This document shows, in pieces, positions 10,851 through 21,478 of a stretch of 64,000 nt of DNA; the stretch's first letter is position 1; the number at the start of each line of letters is the position of its first letter. The stretch is from Cryptomeria japonica. Its lineage: Eukaryota > Streptophyta > Pinopsida > Cupressales > Cupressaceae. A program made the position numbers and the translations under genes. The stretch spans positions 824,704,396 through 824,768,395 of the forward strand of contig NC_081414.1 in NCBI RefSeq assembly GCF_030272615.1. Reading direction: 5' to 3'. The notes under the pieces are model-generated. The model saw only the letters and a list, made by a program, of their open reading frames with translations, had not been told where the DNA came from and did no database searches.

Positions 10851-12860
10851 TTATGTGTAGAACCTGTGAAGGTGCATGCTGTTGATAGGATCCTCCAAGG
10901 ATTCACCTTCTGTAGTTGAGAGCTGATATGCCCCAGATCCATATGCTGCTGTAATGATGTAAGGACCAAGCCAGTTGGGTTCAAATTTGCCCTTCTTATC
11001 TCTGTCTTGCTGATTTTTGGGGTTCTCTCTGAGGACTAAGTCACCTACCTCAAATGTGCGAGGCTTGACCTTGTGATTGTAATTGCGACTCATTCTTTGT
11101 TGGTAAGCCTTGACATGGTTAAAAGCAGTGTGTCGTCGTTCCTCCAGCAGTTCTAGTTCTTGTAAGCGAGAGACCCTGTAGTCTTCATCGTTGATTATGT
11201 TTCTCAAAGAGACCCGTAAAGAAGGTAACTCGACCTCAATAGGCAAGATGGCTTCAGCGCCGTAGACAAGTGAGTAGGGTGTAGCTCCTGTAGGTGTGCA
11301 GACACTGGTACGATAGGCCCAAAGTGCAGGATTGAGTTGGATATGCCAGTTACGGCCAGCGTCGTCGACTGTCTTTTTAAGGATTTTGAGAATTGTTTTA
11401 TTAGATGCCTCAGCTTGGCCATTACCTTGGGGATAATATGGTGTGGAGAAACGGTGAGAGATATGGAAGCGCTCACAGAGTTCATGAACATCCTGATTTT
11501 TGAAAGGACGCCCGTTGTCAGTGATAATGGAAGTAGGAATCTCGTATCGGCAAATGATGTAGTTCAGGATGAAAGTAGCGATTTGTTTCCCAGTAACTTG
11601 TGTGAGAGGCACGGCTTCAATCCACTTTGTGAAATATTCTGTGGTTGTGATAATGAATTTATGTCCATTGGAAGAAGGAGGGTGAATCTTGCCTATGAGA
11701 TCGAGTCCCCACAGACAAAAGGGCCAAGGAGATGCAAGTGGTTGTAGTTCCTGTGCTGGTGCATGTATGAGGTCTCCATGAATTTGACATTGTTTACACT
11801 TCTTGACAAACTGATATGCATCTTTTTCCATAGTAGGCCAGTAGTATCCAGTCCTGATGAGTTTCTTGGCCAAGGTAGGACCACTAGTATGCGGACCACA
11901 TATCCCTTCGTGCACTTCTCGTAACGCAATCTGAGCTTCGTCACTCTCTAAACATCTAAGGAGGGTGCCATCTAGACCTCGTCGGTATAGGATATCAGCT
12001 AGGATAACATATCGGGAGGATTGGCGAATGAAAGTGCGGCGTTGGTTGTTCGATAGATTGAGAGGTAAGATATTGTCGCGAAGGTATGTGAATATGGAAC
12101 CATATAACTGGGATTTAGGACCAACAACACATATCATTTCCGTAGGAGTGATCTCATATGACGGAATCAGCAGGTTGTCAACCAGGAACTCATAGCGAGT
12201 CTCGTTTTGTGGCAGATCAATGAGCGAAGCAATTGTAGCCATGGCATCAGCAGCACGATTCTGTTCTCTTGGTATCTGCTCAAACTCTATCTTTGCAAAG
12301 TGCTGTTTTAGATCATCTACCAGTTGTTTGTAAGGCATTAGCTTTTCATCTTTTGTTTGATAATCATCAGTTGCTTGCCGGATGACCAGTTGAGAATCCC
12401 CAAAAACACGAAGCTCTTGGATCTTCCACTGAACTGCAATTCTTAGCCCAGTTGTTAATGCCTCGTATTCCGCTATATTGTTAGTGCAAGGAAATGATAA
12501 GCGGTATGACTTTGGTATAGAATCACCTTGGGGAGTTATAAAGAGTATACCCGCTCCTGCCCCATGCTGTGTGTATGAGCCATCAAAGTATAATTGCCAT
12601 GGCTTTGCAGGTGATATCGTTAGAATGGACTCATCCAGAAATTCTGACTGTAGAGGAACATCATCTATCATGGGAGCATCTGCCAGTTGATCTGCGATGG
12701 CTTGTCCTTTTATGGCTTTTCTGTCCACGTATTCAATGTCGAATTCACTCAAGATCATTACCCACTTGGCCAGCCGCCCAGTAAGTGTAGCTTTGTTGAG
12801 AAGATATTTTAGTGGATCAATTCTGGCAATCAACCTAGTCTTGTGAGTGAGCATATAATG
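10851..12860 (-). pseudogene. TE-3 pol: RNase H end, archaeal-type RNase H and integrase
   Basis: Minus-strand frame from a TGA at 12861-12863 to a TAA at 10851-10853. First the end of the ordinary RNase H ('GRLAKWVMILSEFDIEYVDR'), then a second RNase H with 'LYFDGSYTQHGAGAGI' (plus about 12560-12610), 'NNIAEYEALTTGL', 'FGDSQLVI' and 'NRAADAMA', the hallmark of the Tat lineage. Integrase follows: H...H and 'CKQCQIHGD' (zinc region), 'GLDLIGKI' (first D), 'IITDNGRPF' (second D, around 11515-11530) and 'GQAEASNK' (E). The C-terminus 'LGPYIITAAYGSGAYQL' is the SH3-like end; no chromodomain is present, as expected for Tat. This part is itself intact. Confidence 0.9.
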
Positions 12861-13100
12861 TCATAATTTTTGTGAAGCGAAGACCATAGCGAGACATGCA
12901 TGCTCAATTGGTGTGTAGTTCAGCTCATATCCCACCAATGTGCGACTGATATAGTAGACCGCTTTTTCCTTGCCGTCAGGTATTTGCTGTGCTAGGAGTG
13001 CCCCCAGTGCTGTTGGAGTAGCTGATATGTAAAGTAGCAATGGTTGATCTGGAATTGGTGGCATCAAAACTGGCGGGTTCAAAAGATAGTCTTTAAGTGC
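12861..13100 (-). pseudogene. TE-3 pol: first RNase H
   Basis: A short open piece between a TAG at 13101-13103 ('QAF*ALKDYLL', probably CAG) and a TGA at 12861-12863 ('SQKL*HYML', probably CGA). Contains 'LYISATPTALGALL' where the family has a catalytic D (here A-T replaces the usual D-A/S) and 'YYISRTLVGYELNYTPIEH'. The frame is the same as on both sides, so two point mutations are enough to explain the breaks. Confidence 0.85.
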
Positions 13101-15599
13101 CTAGAAAGCCTGTTGACAGTTCTCATCCCATTTGAACTTGATGTTTTTGTGTAGCAGGTGCTGGAAAGGATTACACTTATCTGCAAGTTGTGCTATGAAT
13201 CTTCGTATGGACTGGAGTCTCCCTTGTAAAGAATGAAGTTGACTGATATTCTTGGGTGGCGGCATGTCCAAGATAGCCTTGACTTTTGCTAGATCAGCTT
13301 CTATTCCTCTTTTAGACACAATGAATCCTAGGAGCTTCCCGGAGGTTACTCCAAAGACACATTTCTTAGGATTTAGCCTTACCTTGTACTTTTCCAAGCG
13401 ATCAAAAGCGACTGAAAGTATGTCCAAGTGTGTATTTCTGTCTATTGATTTAACCAAAAGATCGTCAACATAATCTTCCACCGTTATGTGCATGAGATCA
13501 TGGAAGATAGTAGTCATAGCTCGTTGATACGTGGCACCTGCATTTTTCAGCCCAAAGGGCATGACATTCCAACAGAAGGTTCCCCATGGACAAGTAAATG
13601 ATGTTTTATGTTGATCTTCAGGTGCAATCCTGATCTGATTATATCCAGAGAATCCATCCATTAAAGATAACATCTCATGGCCTGCTGTGAGATCAACAAT
13701 TAAATCAATGTTTGGTAATGGGAAATCATCCTTTGGACAAGCCTTGTTGATATCCCTGAAGTCTGTACATATTCGGATGCTGCGATCTGGTTTGCTAACA
13801 GGTACTAAGTTGGAAATCCATTCAGGATAATCAATTGGGCGTATGAATCCGACATCCAGTAATTTCTCCAGCTCTGTCTTGACTAATAATGCCACTTGTG
13901 GGTGCATTTTCCTCAATTTCTGTTTTACTGGTTTTGCCCCCGGTTTGACTGTTAAATGATGCATTACTAAATCGGGGTCTAGTCCAGGCATATCAGCATA
14001 AGACCATGCGAAGTTGACTTGTCGTTCCTTAAAGAAGCTTATGAATCTTTCTCTCTCGGCCTCTGTCAATGATTGAGCCAAAAATATGTTATGTGGAACC
14101 TCTATTGTACCAATGTTTGTCTTTATAGTCTCCTCTACCAACATGGATGATTTTTCCTCGTATGAAGCTGGGAGAATGTCAACCCTTCCATCTTCGGGCA
14201 CCTCAGAGAGGTTTTCACCCTCAGATACGTCCTTTCTTTTTACTTTTTTAGAGTCAGATAGTGCCACAGTGTGGTTTTCTCCATAAGACCCTTGTTTTGT
14301 TTTTATTTTCACATTTTTGCGACTAGAAGGCCCGACACCCTCACCAAAGTATGCCATGTTATTAAGCTCTATGGCGTATCCTGCTTTATGGTCTCCAAGA
14401 GGAAGATCATCGCGAATGCCAAGATAATCGACAATAGCTTCGTCATTTTGAAATGTATCAAGCTGTGCTGGTCCATCCTGATCCCAGTCAATGAGTTGGG
14501 GGTGAACGAGGGGAAGGTCTTTAGTGTTTTCAGAGTTCGCAAGGCTAATAGTGAAGATGTGGTTATATTCAGGTATGTCCTCATAGTCATCGAGGTCATC
14601 AATGGCACTCTCCTCATCAGTTTCGATCGTGAGTGAGTCCAAATTATCATCACTAGTAGCACCCTTAGGGACAGGTGTCCTCATCCTATGTGATCTTGAC
14701 CTAGGGCCTTGAAACAAATCTTGTGCGGGATCCTTATGGGTCGGTTCTTGACCAACTCTGAATTTCTTGTAAAACTCCTCCTCCTCTGTAGGTTCCTCGG
14801 GTTCTCTAAATGTCTCGTTGAGCTCATAGTCGCTGGAGGATTTGTCTGAACCCCATTCCCATTCGTTGGAATTTGTAGAATAGTCATCTTCTTGTTGAAC
14901 TTCAGCCACTTTGACTCGCCATATCTGTTTAGTTCTTTTGTTGTGAATCTTGGGATTTAGAAAACCTAGCCCCTTGGAGCGTTCCCTTCTTGTAGTTAGC
15001 TCAGGTTGTAAAGGCTCCATGACACCTTCTTTGCATAGTCCAAGAGGACTTTTTCCATCATACCCGAATCTTTGCAGAATTTTGAAACCTTTGCCATAGT
15101 TCTCACAGGGTATTATAATTTGATTATGTGTATCCTCTTCAGTGTCCTTATATAGCATTTTATATAAATTTTCTTCCTCTAGTTCGCCCCATTTTTGAAA
15201 GATGGTAGGATCCCATTTGAGTAGCATGATGGAGATTTGTTTATTAGGATGTGGCCTCCCATATTCCTTGGGGGAGTTCATGACTTGTCGTAAGAACATT
15301 GTTTGATTCAGAGTGTATTCTCCCATGCCTTTGTCTTGAAACTTGGCTCTAAGTTCACCTTGTTTGGATGTCGAGGGCTTTAATGACTCAGGATCAATAT
15401 ATGCTGAAGAAGGAGTAGCCTCACGATTGCTGGGAATGATAGTCTCAGTATGTGATCTCAAGTTATTGCAATATATGAATGGATTTGGATCACCATTGAC
15501 CGTTACCTTGACTCCATTGTGAGGGAACTTAATGCACTGATGGTATGTTGATGGGACTGCCCTCATTTCATGAATCCACGGACGTCCTAGCAATATGTT
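13101..15599 (-). pseudogene. TE-3 pol: protease end, G-patch linker and reverse transcriptase
   Basis: Minus-strand frame open from 15599 to the TAG at 13101. It starts with the protease end '[10 protein letters not shown]', then a linker with a G-patch-like motif ('[15 protein letters not shown]' and 'SKGLGF', plus about 14985-15110), a long acidic region, and the reverse transcriptase: '[16 protein letters not shown]', '[20 protein letters not shown]', '[16 protein letters not shown]', '[16 protein letters not shown]' and '[11 protein letters not shown]' (YVDD at plus 13461-13472). All these are typical of the Tat lineage. The piece begins after a TAA (15600-15602) in '[11 protein letters not shown]', where relatives have a tyrosine codon. 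Confidence 0.9.
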
Positions 15600-16835
15600 T
15601 TACGTGAGGTCTAAATCCAGGACTTGACAAACCATGTCCTTTGTGACTAGCCCTATTCTTAGTGGTAAGATGACCGTGCCCTTGGACGAATGCTCTTCGT
15701 CATCATAAGCCTTAATAGTGATTTGGTTTGTAGAATTCACAGCTTTGTCAGAATATCCCAATTGTCTGATGGTGCTCAATGTACAAATATTAAGACCTGC
15801 TCCTCCATCTATCAGGACTCGTTTTATTCGGTGTTTATGTATGAAGGCTTCAATATGTAGAGGTGCATTATGTGGTTGACTTATGGAGGCGTCATCGGCT
15901 TTTGTGAATGTGAGGGAGTGTGGAACGGATAAGTATCCCACCATGGCTTGAAACTGATCCACGTTTAGATCAGTAGGGACAGCAGTATCTCTCAAGGTTT
16001 TATCAAGGATAGCTTTATGTGCAGGAGATATACGTAAGAGCTCAAGAATAGAGATGAGTGCGGGTGTTTTCCCTAATTGCTCTACAAGATCGTACTCAGG
16101 TTTGGTTGATGAAAGATTGGTATTCTTAGTAGAGGTACCTGGCAATGTAATCTTACCTCGACGGGTTGTAACATGACATTCAGAGGTAGATGCGGACGAA
16201 GATCCTACACCTTTTAGGACAATTTTGGGTCTTTGAGAAGGATTCTCAGGACTTTTGTTTTTGATAGTAATGGTAGAAATATGATTGTCCTTTGAGATGT
16301 GATTAATAGTGGAATCATAATTGTAAGATGCTCTAGTGTAATTGGCTTGATCATCTGTGACTTTGCCTTTTCCCTTGTCATGTTTTGGGAATGGTTCCTT
16401 AAACACCTCATGCTCTTGGTTAGATGAATGTCCCTCAATCTCAATATCTCCTCTGTCAATGAGATCTTGTACAATGTTTTTCAATCGATGGCAATTACTT
16501 GTCTTATGACCCTTGCTCTTATGAAATTCGCAAAATTCATCATCATTCCACCAATTCGGTTTTACCTTTGGTTCATATGGAGGAAAATCTGGGACCGTGA
16601 TCACTTTGTTTGCTACAAGCTTTTTGAATACTGATTCAAGTGGTTCTCCCAATGGAGTATACTTCCTTCGTGGTTTAGCAGCCGTTTGATTGTTCACTTG
16701 ATTGTTGGTAGAACTTGATCCAGAAAAGACGAACTTTGGTCTTACTGTGTTGGCATCAACAACACCATCATTAACTGTGTTCTTGTTCTTGTTCCAAAAT
16801 TTTGGTTTGTCCTTTCCTTTGAAGTCCTCTTTGTT
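15600..16835 (-). pseudogene. TE-3 gag C-terminus and protease core
   Basis: Same frame as the pieces on either side. After the TAA at 16836-16838 it reads 'NKEDFKGKDKPKFWNKNKN', then 'KYTPLGEPLESVFKKL', a zinc-knuckle-like 'CEFHKSKGHKTSNCHRL' (plus about 16480-16535), and later the protease core 'VLIDGGAGLNICTLSTI' (plus about 15775-15830; active-site D-G-G-A). The homologous segment of TE-10 (61350-62580) has the same order. Confidence 0.88.
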
Positions 16836-18344
16836 TTATTTGAATAGCTTGATAACTCCTTGTTCAATTAAGACTTTTTCTGTTGCTAGGCCCTTTTCAA
16901 TAACATCTTTGAATGTAGACAAACAAGCTTTTCTGAGATCATAGCCAATAGCTTTATTAACGTTTTGTGTGAACATCTCCACCATTTGTTTTTGCGGGAT
17001 CTCACAAGAGCATCTGCTAGCTAGGTTTCTCCATCTCTGTAAAAATGTTGCGAAAGATTCTCCTTCTTTTTGTTTCGTATTGCACAAGGTAGTAACTGAG
17101 ACATCTGTTTCAATGTTGTAAGAGAAATGCTGAATGAATGCTTCTGCCAAGTCGCCCCATGACTTAATACCAGGAGGTAATTGAGAAAACCATTCCATAG
17201 CTTGGTCACCTAAGCTCTGTGGGAACAACCTCATTAAGTATGTTTCTTCTGCGGCTACCTCAATGCAAGCTGTGAAGAATTGTCTTATATGTGCCTTGGG
17301 GTCTCCTCTCCCTCTATATTTGTCAAATTTTGGTGTTACAAAGTGCGGAGGAAACGGAGGCATTGGAATGCTCTTATCGAAGGGATAAGGGCATATATCT
17401 CTCATAGTATATGTGGGTTTTGATGTGCCCATGTCTTCCACTTTCTTTTGTAGATCTCTAATTTGTTGCTCCAAATTATTTTTGGGAGGAGATTGATTTC
17501 TTGTAGCATACCCCATGTTTGTAACACCCATTTGAGGAGGAACTTGTTGCATGTATGGATGATACTGATCGTAGACATGTCCATATGGAGGTCTATATTG
17601 TTGCGACATGTATGGAGCACTTGGTATAACTTCTTGTTGAGGGACCCCATATCTGTTTTGCGTATATACACCATATTCAATAGGCTTTTCATTTTCCATT
17701 GTGTTGCCCCCAATTTTGTGTCTCCTTGTGTCAAAATTTTGAGGATGTCCTTGTGTATCCACTTGTCTTAATTGACCCATATCTTGAGCATGTGTTTGAG
17801 TATAAGGCCTCCATGATGGTCTTTGAGTGTAAGTATCATATGTTTGAGCTTGTGTATGTGAGATTGCTGGTTTTTGAAGCAAAACTGATGGTGACTCCGG
17901 CATCATATTATTTGGTCCTCCACTATTTGGTCTCCTTTGATCCATGTTATGTTGAGTTTGTTGTGAAGGTCTACTTTCCATAAGTTGAGATAAGTCAAAA
18001 TCATGCGGTATTTTGGCTCCACTTTGTGCCATCATGTTTAGAAAGTATTGATGATCTCTCCTCATTATCTCTTCAACCAATCTATTGAATTGAGGATCCA
18101 TTATAGATTCTTGTATGTCTGCTGATAGTATTGAAAAATTGTCCACGGTGTCATTGTGTGTAGCATTGTTTATAGTATTTGCGCTTTCCACATTTGGATT
18201 GTGTCTATAAACATTCATGTCTGGTAATGTAGTGTGCTCAGGATTGTAGAATAGATCATTGTCATACTCATAAGAACTCATATTTACGGATTCTTGAGCT
18301 TCTTTAGCTATTCTCCTAGATTTTTGAAGGCGGGTTTCAACCAT
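16836..18344 (-). pseudogene. TE-3 gag
   Basis: 502 codons from ATG at 18344 (complement) to a TAA at 16836-16838 inside the protein. Landmarks: 'FNRLVEEIMRRDHQYFLNMM', a Q/P/Y-rich middle, 'DICPYPFDKSIPMPPFPPHF', 'PKFDKYRGRGDPKAHIRQF', 'YLMRLFPQSLGDQAMEWF' and 'LCNTKQKEGESFATFLQRW', which are all found in the gag of TE-10 at 60780-61170. The start agrees with the TE-10 start in context (short basic N-terminus). The next in-frame segment continues the protein, so this is a single nonsense change. Confidence 0.9.
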
Positions 18345-18835
18345 GAACTAGGTGTTAGACCAAGATGTGAGAAACTAGATGAAGAATGAAAAGAGTATGG
18401 AAGACCAAGAGTTGTATGAAGTGTAAATGAATCTTGGGGTGTACTTGCAATGTCCAAAGTGTAAGACCAAGTATGTAAGTAGTAGAGTAGGTGTGACTTC
18501 CAAAGAGAGGATAGTTTCTCTTGATGAGGTAAGCTGACCTTGACTCTAAGTAAGACCAAATGAGACCCAAAGGTAAGAAACCTTGATGAGGGACCACTTA
18601 GCCAAGTGTAGTTGTATGTAGTGTGTTGACAAAGTATGATGAGGACAAGCAAGTGACCTTTTGACTCAAGTTTAGACAAGTATGAATGTAAAATGAGGTA
18701 TGAAGCAATGATGGACTGTGTAAGACCTTAGAACAGGCTGAATGCTAGATTAAACCTGAAGAGACAACCTAGGAAGCTCAAGTATGCCGAAACTGATTTT
18801 CTTTGTTTGCTTGACTGTTAAAATTTTCAAATCTT

Positions 18836-19117
18836 GACACAGACGCCTCTGTATACTTCACAGACGCGGTTTATAGACACAGACGCTATTCTGTTAAACA
18901 CAGACGTGACTCTGAGATTTTCCTGTCGATGTTTGCTGGGACTGTAACAGTTTTTGCAATTGTGGACACAGACGGGACTGTATACTTCACAGACGCGATT
19001 TCCAGATACAGACGTGTCTCTGTTCAACACAGACGCTGATAAAAACACAGACGCTATTCTGCCCTTTACAGACGCGCTTAGATGACCCAGACGCGGTTAA
19101 AACAGACATAGACGCGT
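18836..19117 (-). repeat. Leader array of CGCGTCTGTG-type motifs, gag-proximal
   Basis: About 12 degenerate copies of cagacgcg (plus strand), such as at 18870, 18989, 19071 and 19088; on the transcribed minus strand they read cgcgtctg. Spacing is irregular, about 17-30 bp. Confidence 0.88.
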
Positions 19118-19394
19118 TTCTGTAAACTTTGTGCAATTTTTTTCTATCTGTGAAGTTGTTTTGTTGTGACCAAATCTGATTTTTCGACTGTTTTTCGTGA
19201 CAAGAGGACACAGTGTTGATGACTCAATGTTTGCAGACTGTTTAGACTCCAAAAGTGTGTTGTTTGATGTAAAAAAATTTTGCATACACTTGAAGACACA
19301 AAAGACACAATGTTTTGCTGTTTTGTCTTGAATGTTTGAGTGTTTAGCATAAGACAAGCACAAATCTTAAGGCTGGCCAAGACAATAGTTGTTG

Positions 19395-19740
19395 ATCCCA
19401 CATAGGGTTTTACCCCCGAGGCTACGCTATTCAGAGCGGATACTTAGATGCTTGACCTCACTGGCTCCACCCTCGGCACTCACTTCTCGGGTCAGCCAAG
19501 CATCAGTCCCCATGAAAACTCCCCATGGCGAACTTTGTATCTCTACTAAGAACCGTATGTGTGTGGGCCGCTACCAGAGGTCCGACCTCCTGCCTCAACA
19601 ACTAGAAGGATTTGGGCATCTAAAACAAAGAGGTGCTAGTAAGGGCATCCGCTCGTGTGGCCATACATGCGGCACTTTTAGCTCTGTAAATACAGAAGGC
19701 TCCCAGCCGGTAGGGGTTACGCCCTACAAATGATCAAATA
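19395..19740 (-). other. GC-richer block in the TE-3 leader
   Basis: This part stands out in base composition from the AT-rich leader around it and has many short self-complementary words. An apparent plus-strand frame (19389-19733) has no recognisable protein and is antisense to the leader. A structured RNA role such as packaging or translation control is possible but is only inference. Confidence 0.4.
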
Positions 19741-20330
19741 AATTTGATCAAATGGGTTTATGGGGAGACATAGTGTCGGTATGAACTAATCAGCACACGT
19801 TATTCATAGTTTTCACCATGAATACATTTGATTATAGTGGTTTGGATGAGGTGGGTTTTCCTTGCTACCACTTGGGTCATTCTCTTCTCACTAGTAGTCC
19901 TAATGACCACACGAGAAGACAGGCCCTCTAAAGAGTAAACAAAAAGAGCCTATTGCTCAAGACACAAAAGACAATGATTCAATTTTAGTGCACCAATTGA
20001 AGTGTTTGCTAAGCTATGAAAACAAGGCACACAATAAAAATTACAAAACCCTAGCTAAGGCCCTGCAACAAAATTATTAGTAGTTTGGGTTGTTTCAAAT
20101 GATAACCCCTTCCTGCAAGCACACAAGTTAGGTAAATTTTTAGAAAACCCAAAAAAGACTTTGTGAAAAGGGGCCTTCAACAAAAACGTATTTGCCTCCA
20201 AAGCAAGCTGCACAAACCAGGTTAGCTAGATCTGCAAAGGTTAGCCGAAAATAAACCAGATCTGAAACCCTAAGTGCAAAATCCGAAAACCCGAATCAAA
20301 GAAACTTGAAAAATTTGCAAAACAGAAAGC

Positions 20331-20590
20331 ACAGACGCCTTTATACCGGACACAGACGCGTGTTAACCACACAGACGCGGTTCTGTAGTTCACAGACGCG
20401 ATCAAAGGTCACAGACGCGACTAAAGAACGCAGACGCGATAATATCAGTCACAGACGCGGTTAAAATTCTTAGACGCGATTCCAGAAACCTGCAAAAAAT
20501 AAAAATCTGGCAAAAACACAAGCGCGATTCACGATATCACAGACGCTTCTGAAACACAAAAACGCGATCCGAACACTCGCAGACGCGGAA
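20331..20590 (-). repeat. Leader array of CGCGTCTGTG-type motifs, phased near 20 bp
   Basis: Cores 'agacgcg' start at 20354, 20373, 20394, 20413, 20432, 20453 and 20472, intervals of 19 or 21 bp. Further degenerate copies extend to 20588. It lies just inside the 5' LTR and primer site. Confidence 0.92.
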
Positions 20591-20678
20591 AAAAACTAAA
20601 ATGTCATCGAAATCGTTCGATCTGCAACTTCAAAAATGCAAAATCTGCAACAAAAATGTTAAATGCAAAGGGACAAGA

Positions 20679-20696
20679 GTCCCACCGGGCGTGCCA
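20679..20696 (-). promoter_or_regulatory. Primer-binding site of TE-3
   Basis: On the minus strand, three bases after the 5' LTR end, the sequence is 'tggcacgcccggtgggac', beginning TGG as expected for pairing with a tRNA 3' CCA end. I do not assign the tRNA. Confidence 0.75.
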
Positions 20697-20699
20697 AAA

Positions 20700-21473
20700 T
20701 GTATATGGTGAAAATGGATAACAAATAACAACAATATTGAAAGACTAAAATGGATTCAACCACCAAACCCTAGCCTAACAATGAACAAAGATCCACCATA
20801 ACATATGAAGATAACCTAAGACAATGCAAAATAACTCAAAATCATAAAGATTATACCATCACATGTCCAATAGGGTTTTGATCTCCATTCTTCCTATCTC
20901 CATTGATCTTGTTTGATATGCTTGCTCTCAGATTTTTGTATGCACAAGAGCTCAACAAAGAACGGAATGTGGTTGCAAGTGGAATTGTAGTGTAGCCAAG
21001 TACTCCAAAATCAGTCATTAGGGTTTGACAATGAAGAAGGCATCTCCTTAAATAGAAGACACAATATGAAATGGAGGGTTAAGATTGAGAGGTGTAAAAA
21101 GAGAGGTCGGCTAGGATTAGAGGGTAGGTATAAGAAATACCAAAATAATGAAAGGGGTAGGTAGTGTATGAATTAAGAGATGAATGACATGTGTCATGTG
21201 TAGAAAAAGATAACGAATTAATTAAATAAATAAAGATTTATTTAATTAATAGTAGAAGTAGGGCAATTAAATAAATAAAATATTTATTCAATTTAGGAAA
21301 GGGATAATTTAAATAAATAAATGTATTTATTTAAATGAGAAATAAGGCTAGAAGAGGATAAATGAATTAATTAAATAAATAAAGATTTATTTAATTAATA
21401 GAAGAATTAGGCTTAGATAATTAAATAAATAAAATATTTATTTAATTAGACATGACAATTTTGAGTGTCTACA
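20700..21473 (-). repeat. 5' LTR of TE-3
   Basis: 774 bp, the twin of 5151-5924 with two substitutions. Ends TG...CA. The outer flank is aatat (21474-21478). Confidence 0.95.
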
Positions 21474-21478
21474 AATAT

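Larger units (their letters stand above)
18345..20699 (-). other. TE-3 5' leader
   Basis: 2.36 kb between the primer site and gag with no credible protein. It contains two arrays of the CGCGTCTGTG motif (reading on the minus strand) and between them a GC-richer block (19395-19740). A leader of this length may be partly removed by splicing, but I could not fix donor and acceptor sites. Confidence 0.7.
5151..21473 (-). mobile_element. TE-3: young Tat-lineage Ty3/gypsy element with an antisense PMD gene
   Basis: 16,323 bp, read on the minus strand from 21473. Order: 5' LTR (20700-21473), primer site, long leader, gag, protease, G-patch, reverse transcriptase, RNase H, archaeal-type RNase H, integrase (ends 10851), non-coding stretch, antisense PMD gene (6269-9110, plus strand), polypurine tract, 3' LTR (5151-5924). 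Flanked by aatat at 5146-5150 and 21474-21478. The second RNase H marks the Tat lineage, whose members are known to be long and to carry extra genes. The LTRs differ at only two of 774 positions (offsets 84 and 487). Gag-pol is one continuous frame broken by four stops, so this copy cannot code for its own movement as read. Confidence 0.93.

Noticed and set aside
11337-11747. Plus-strand frame of 136 codons over the TE-3 integrase
   Set aside because: The minus strand encodes clear integrase motifs; the plus frame has no recognisable domain.
19389-19733. Plus-strand frame of 114 codons in the TE-3 leader
   Set aside because: Antisense to the leader, no family and no promoter context. Kept only as a note on the GC-richer block.
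20331-20590. CRISPR-like array
   Set aside because: Cores are short and degenerate, spacers are about 12 bp, and the setting is a plant retrotransposon leader.
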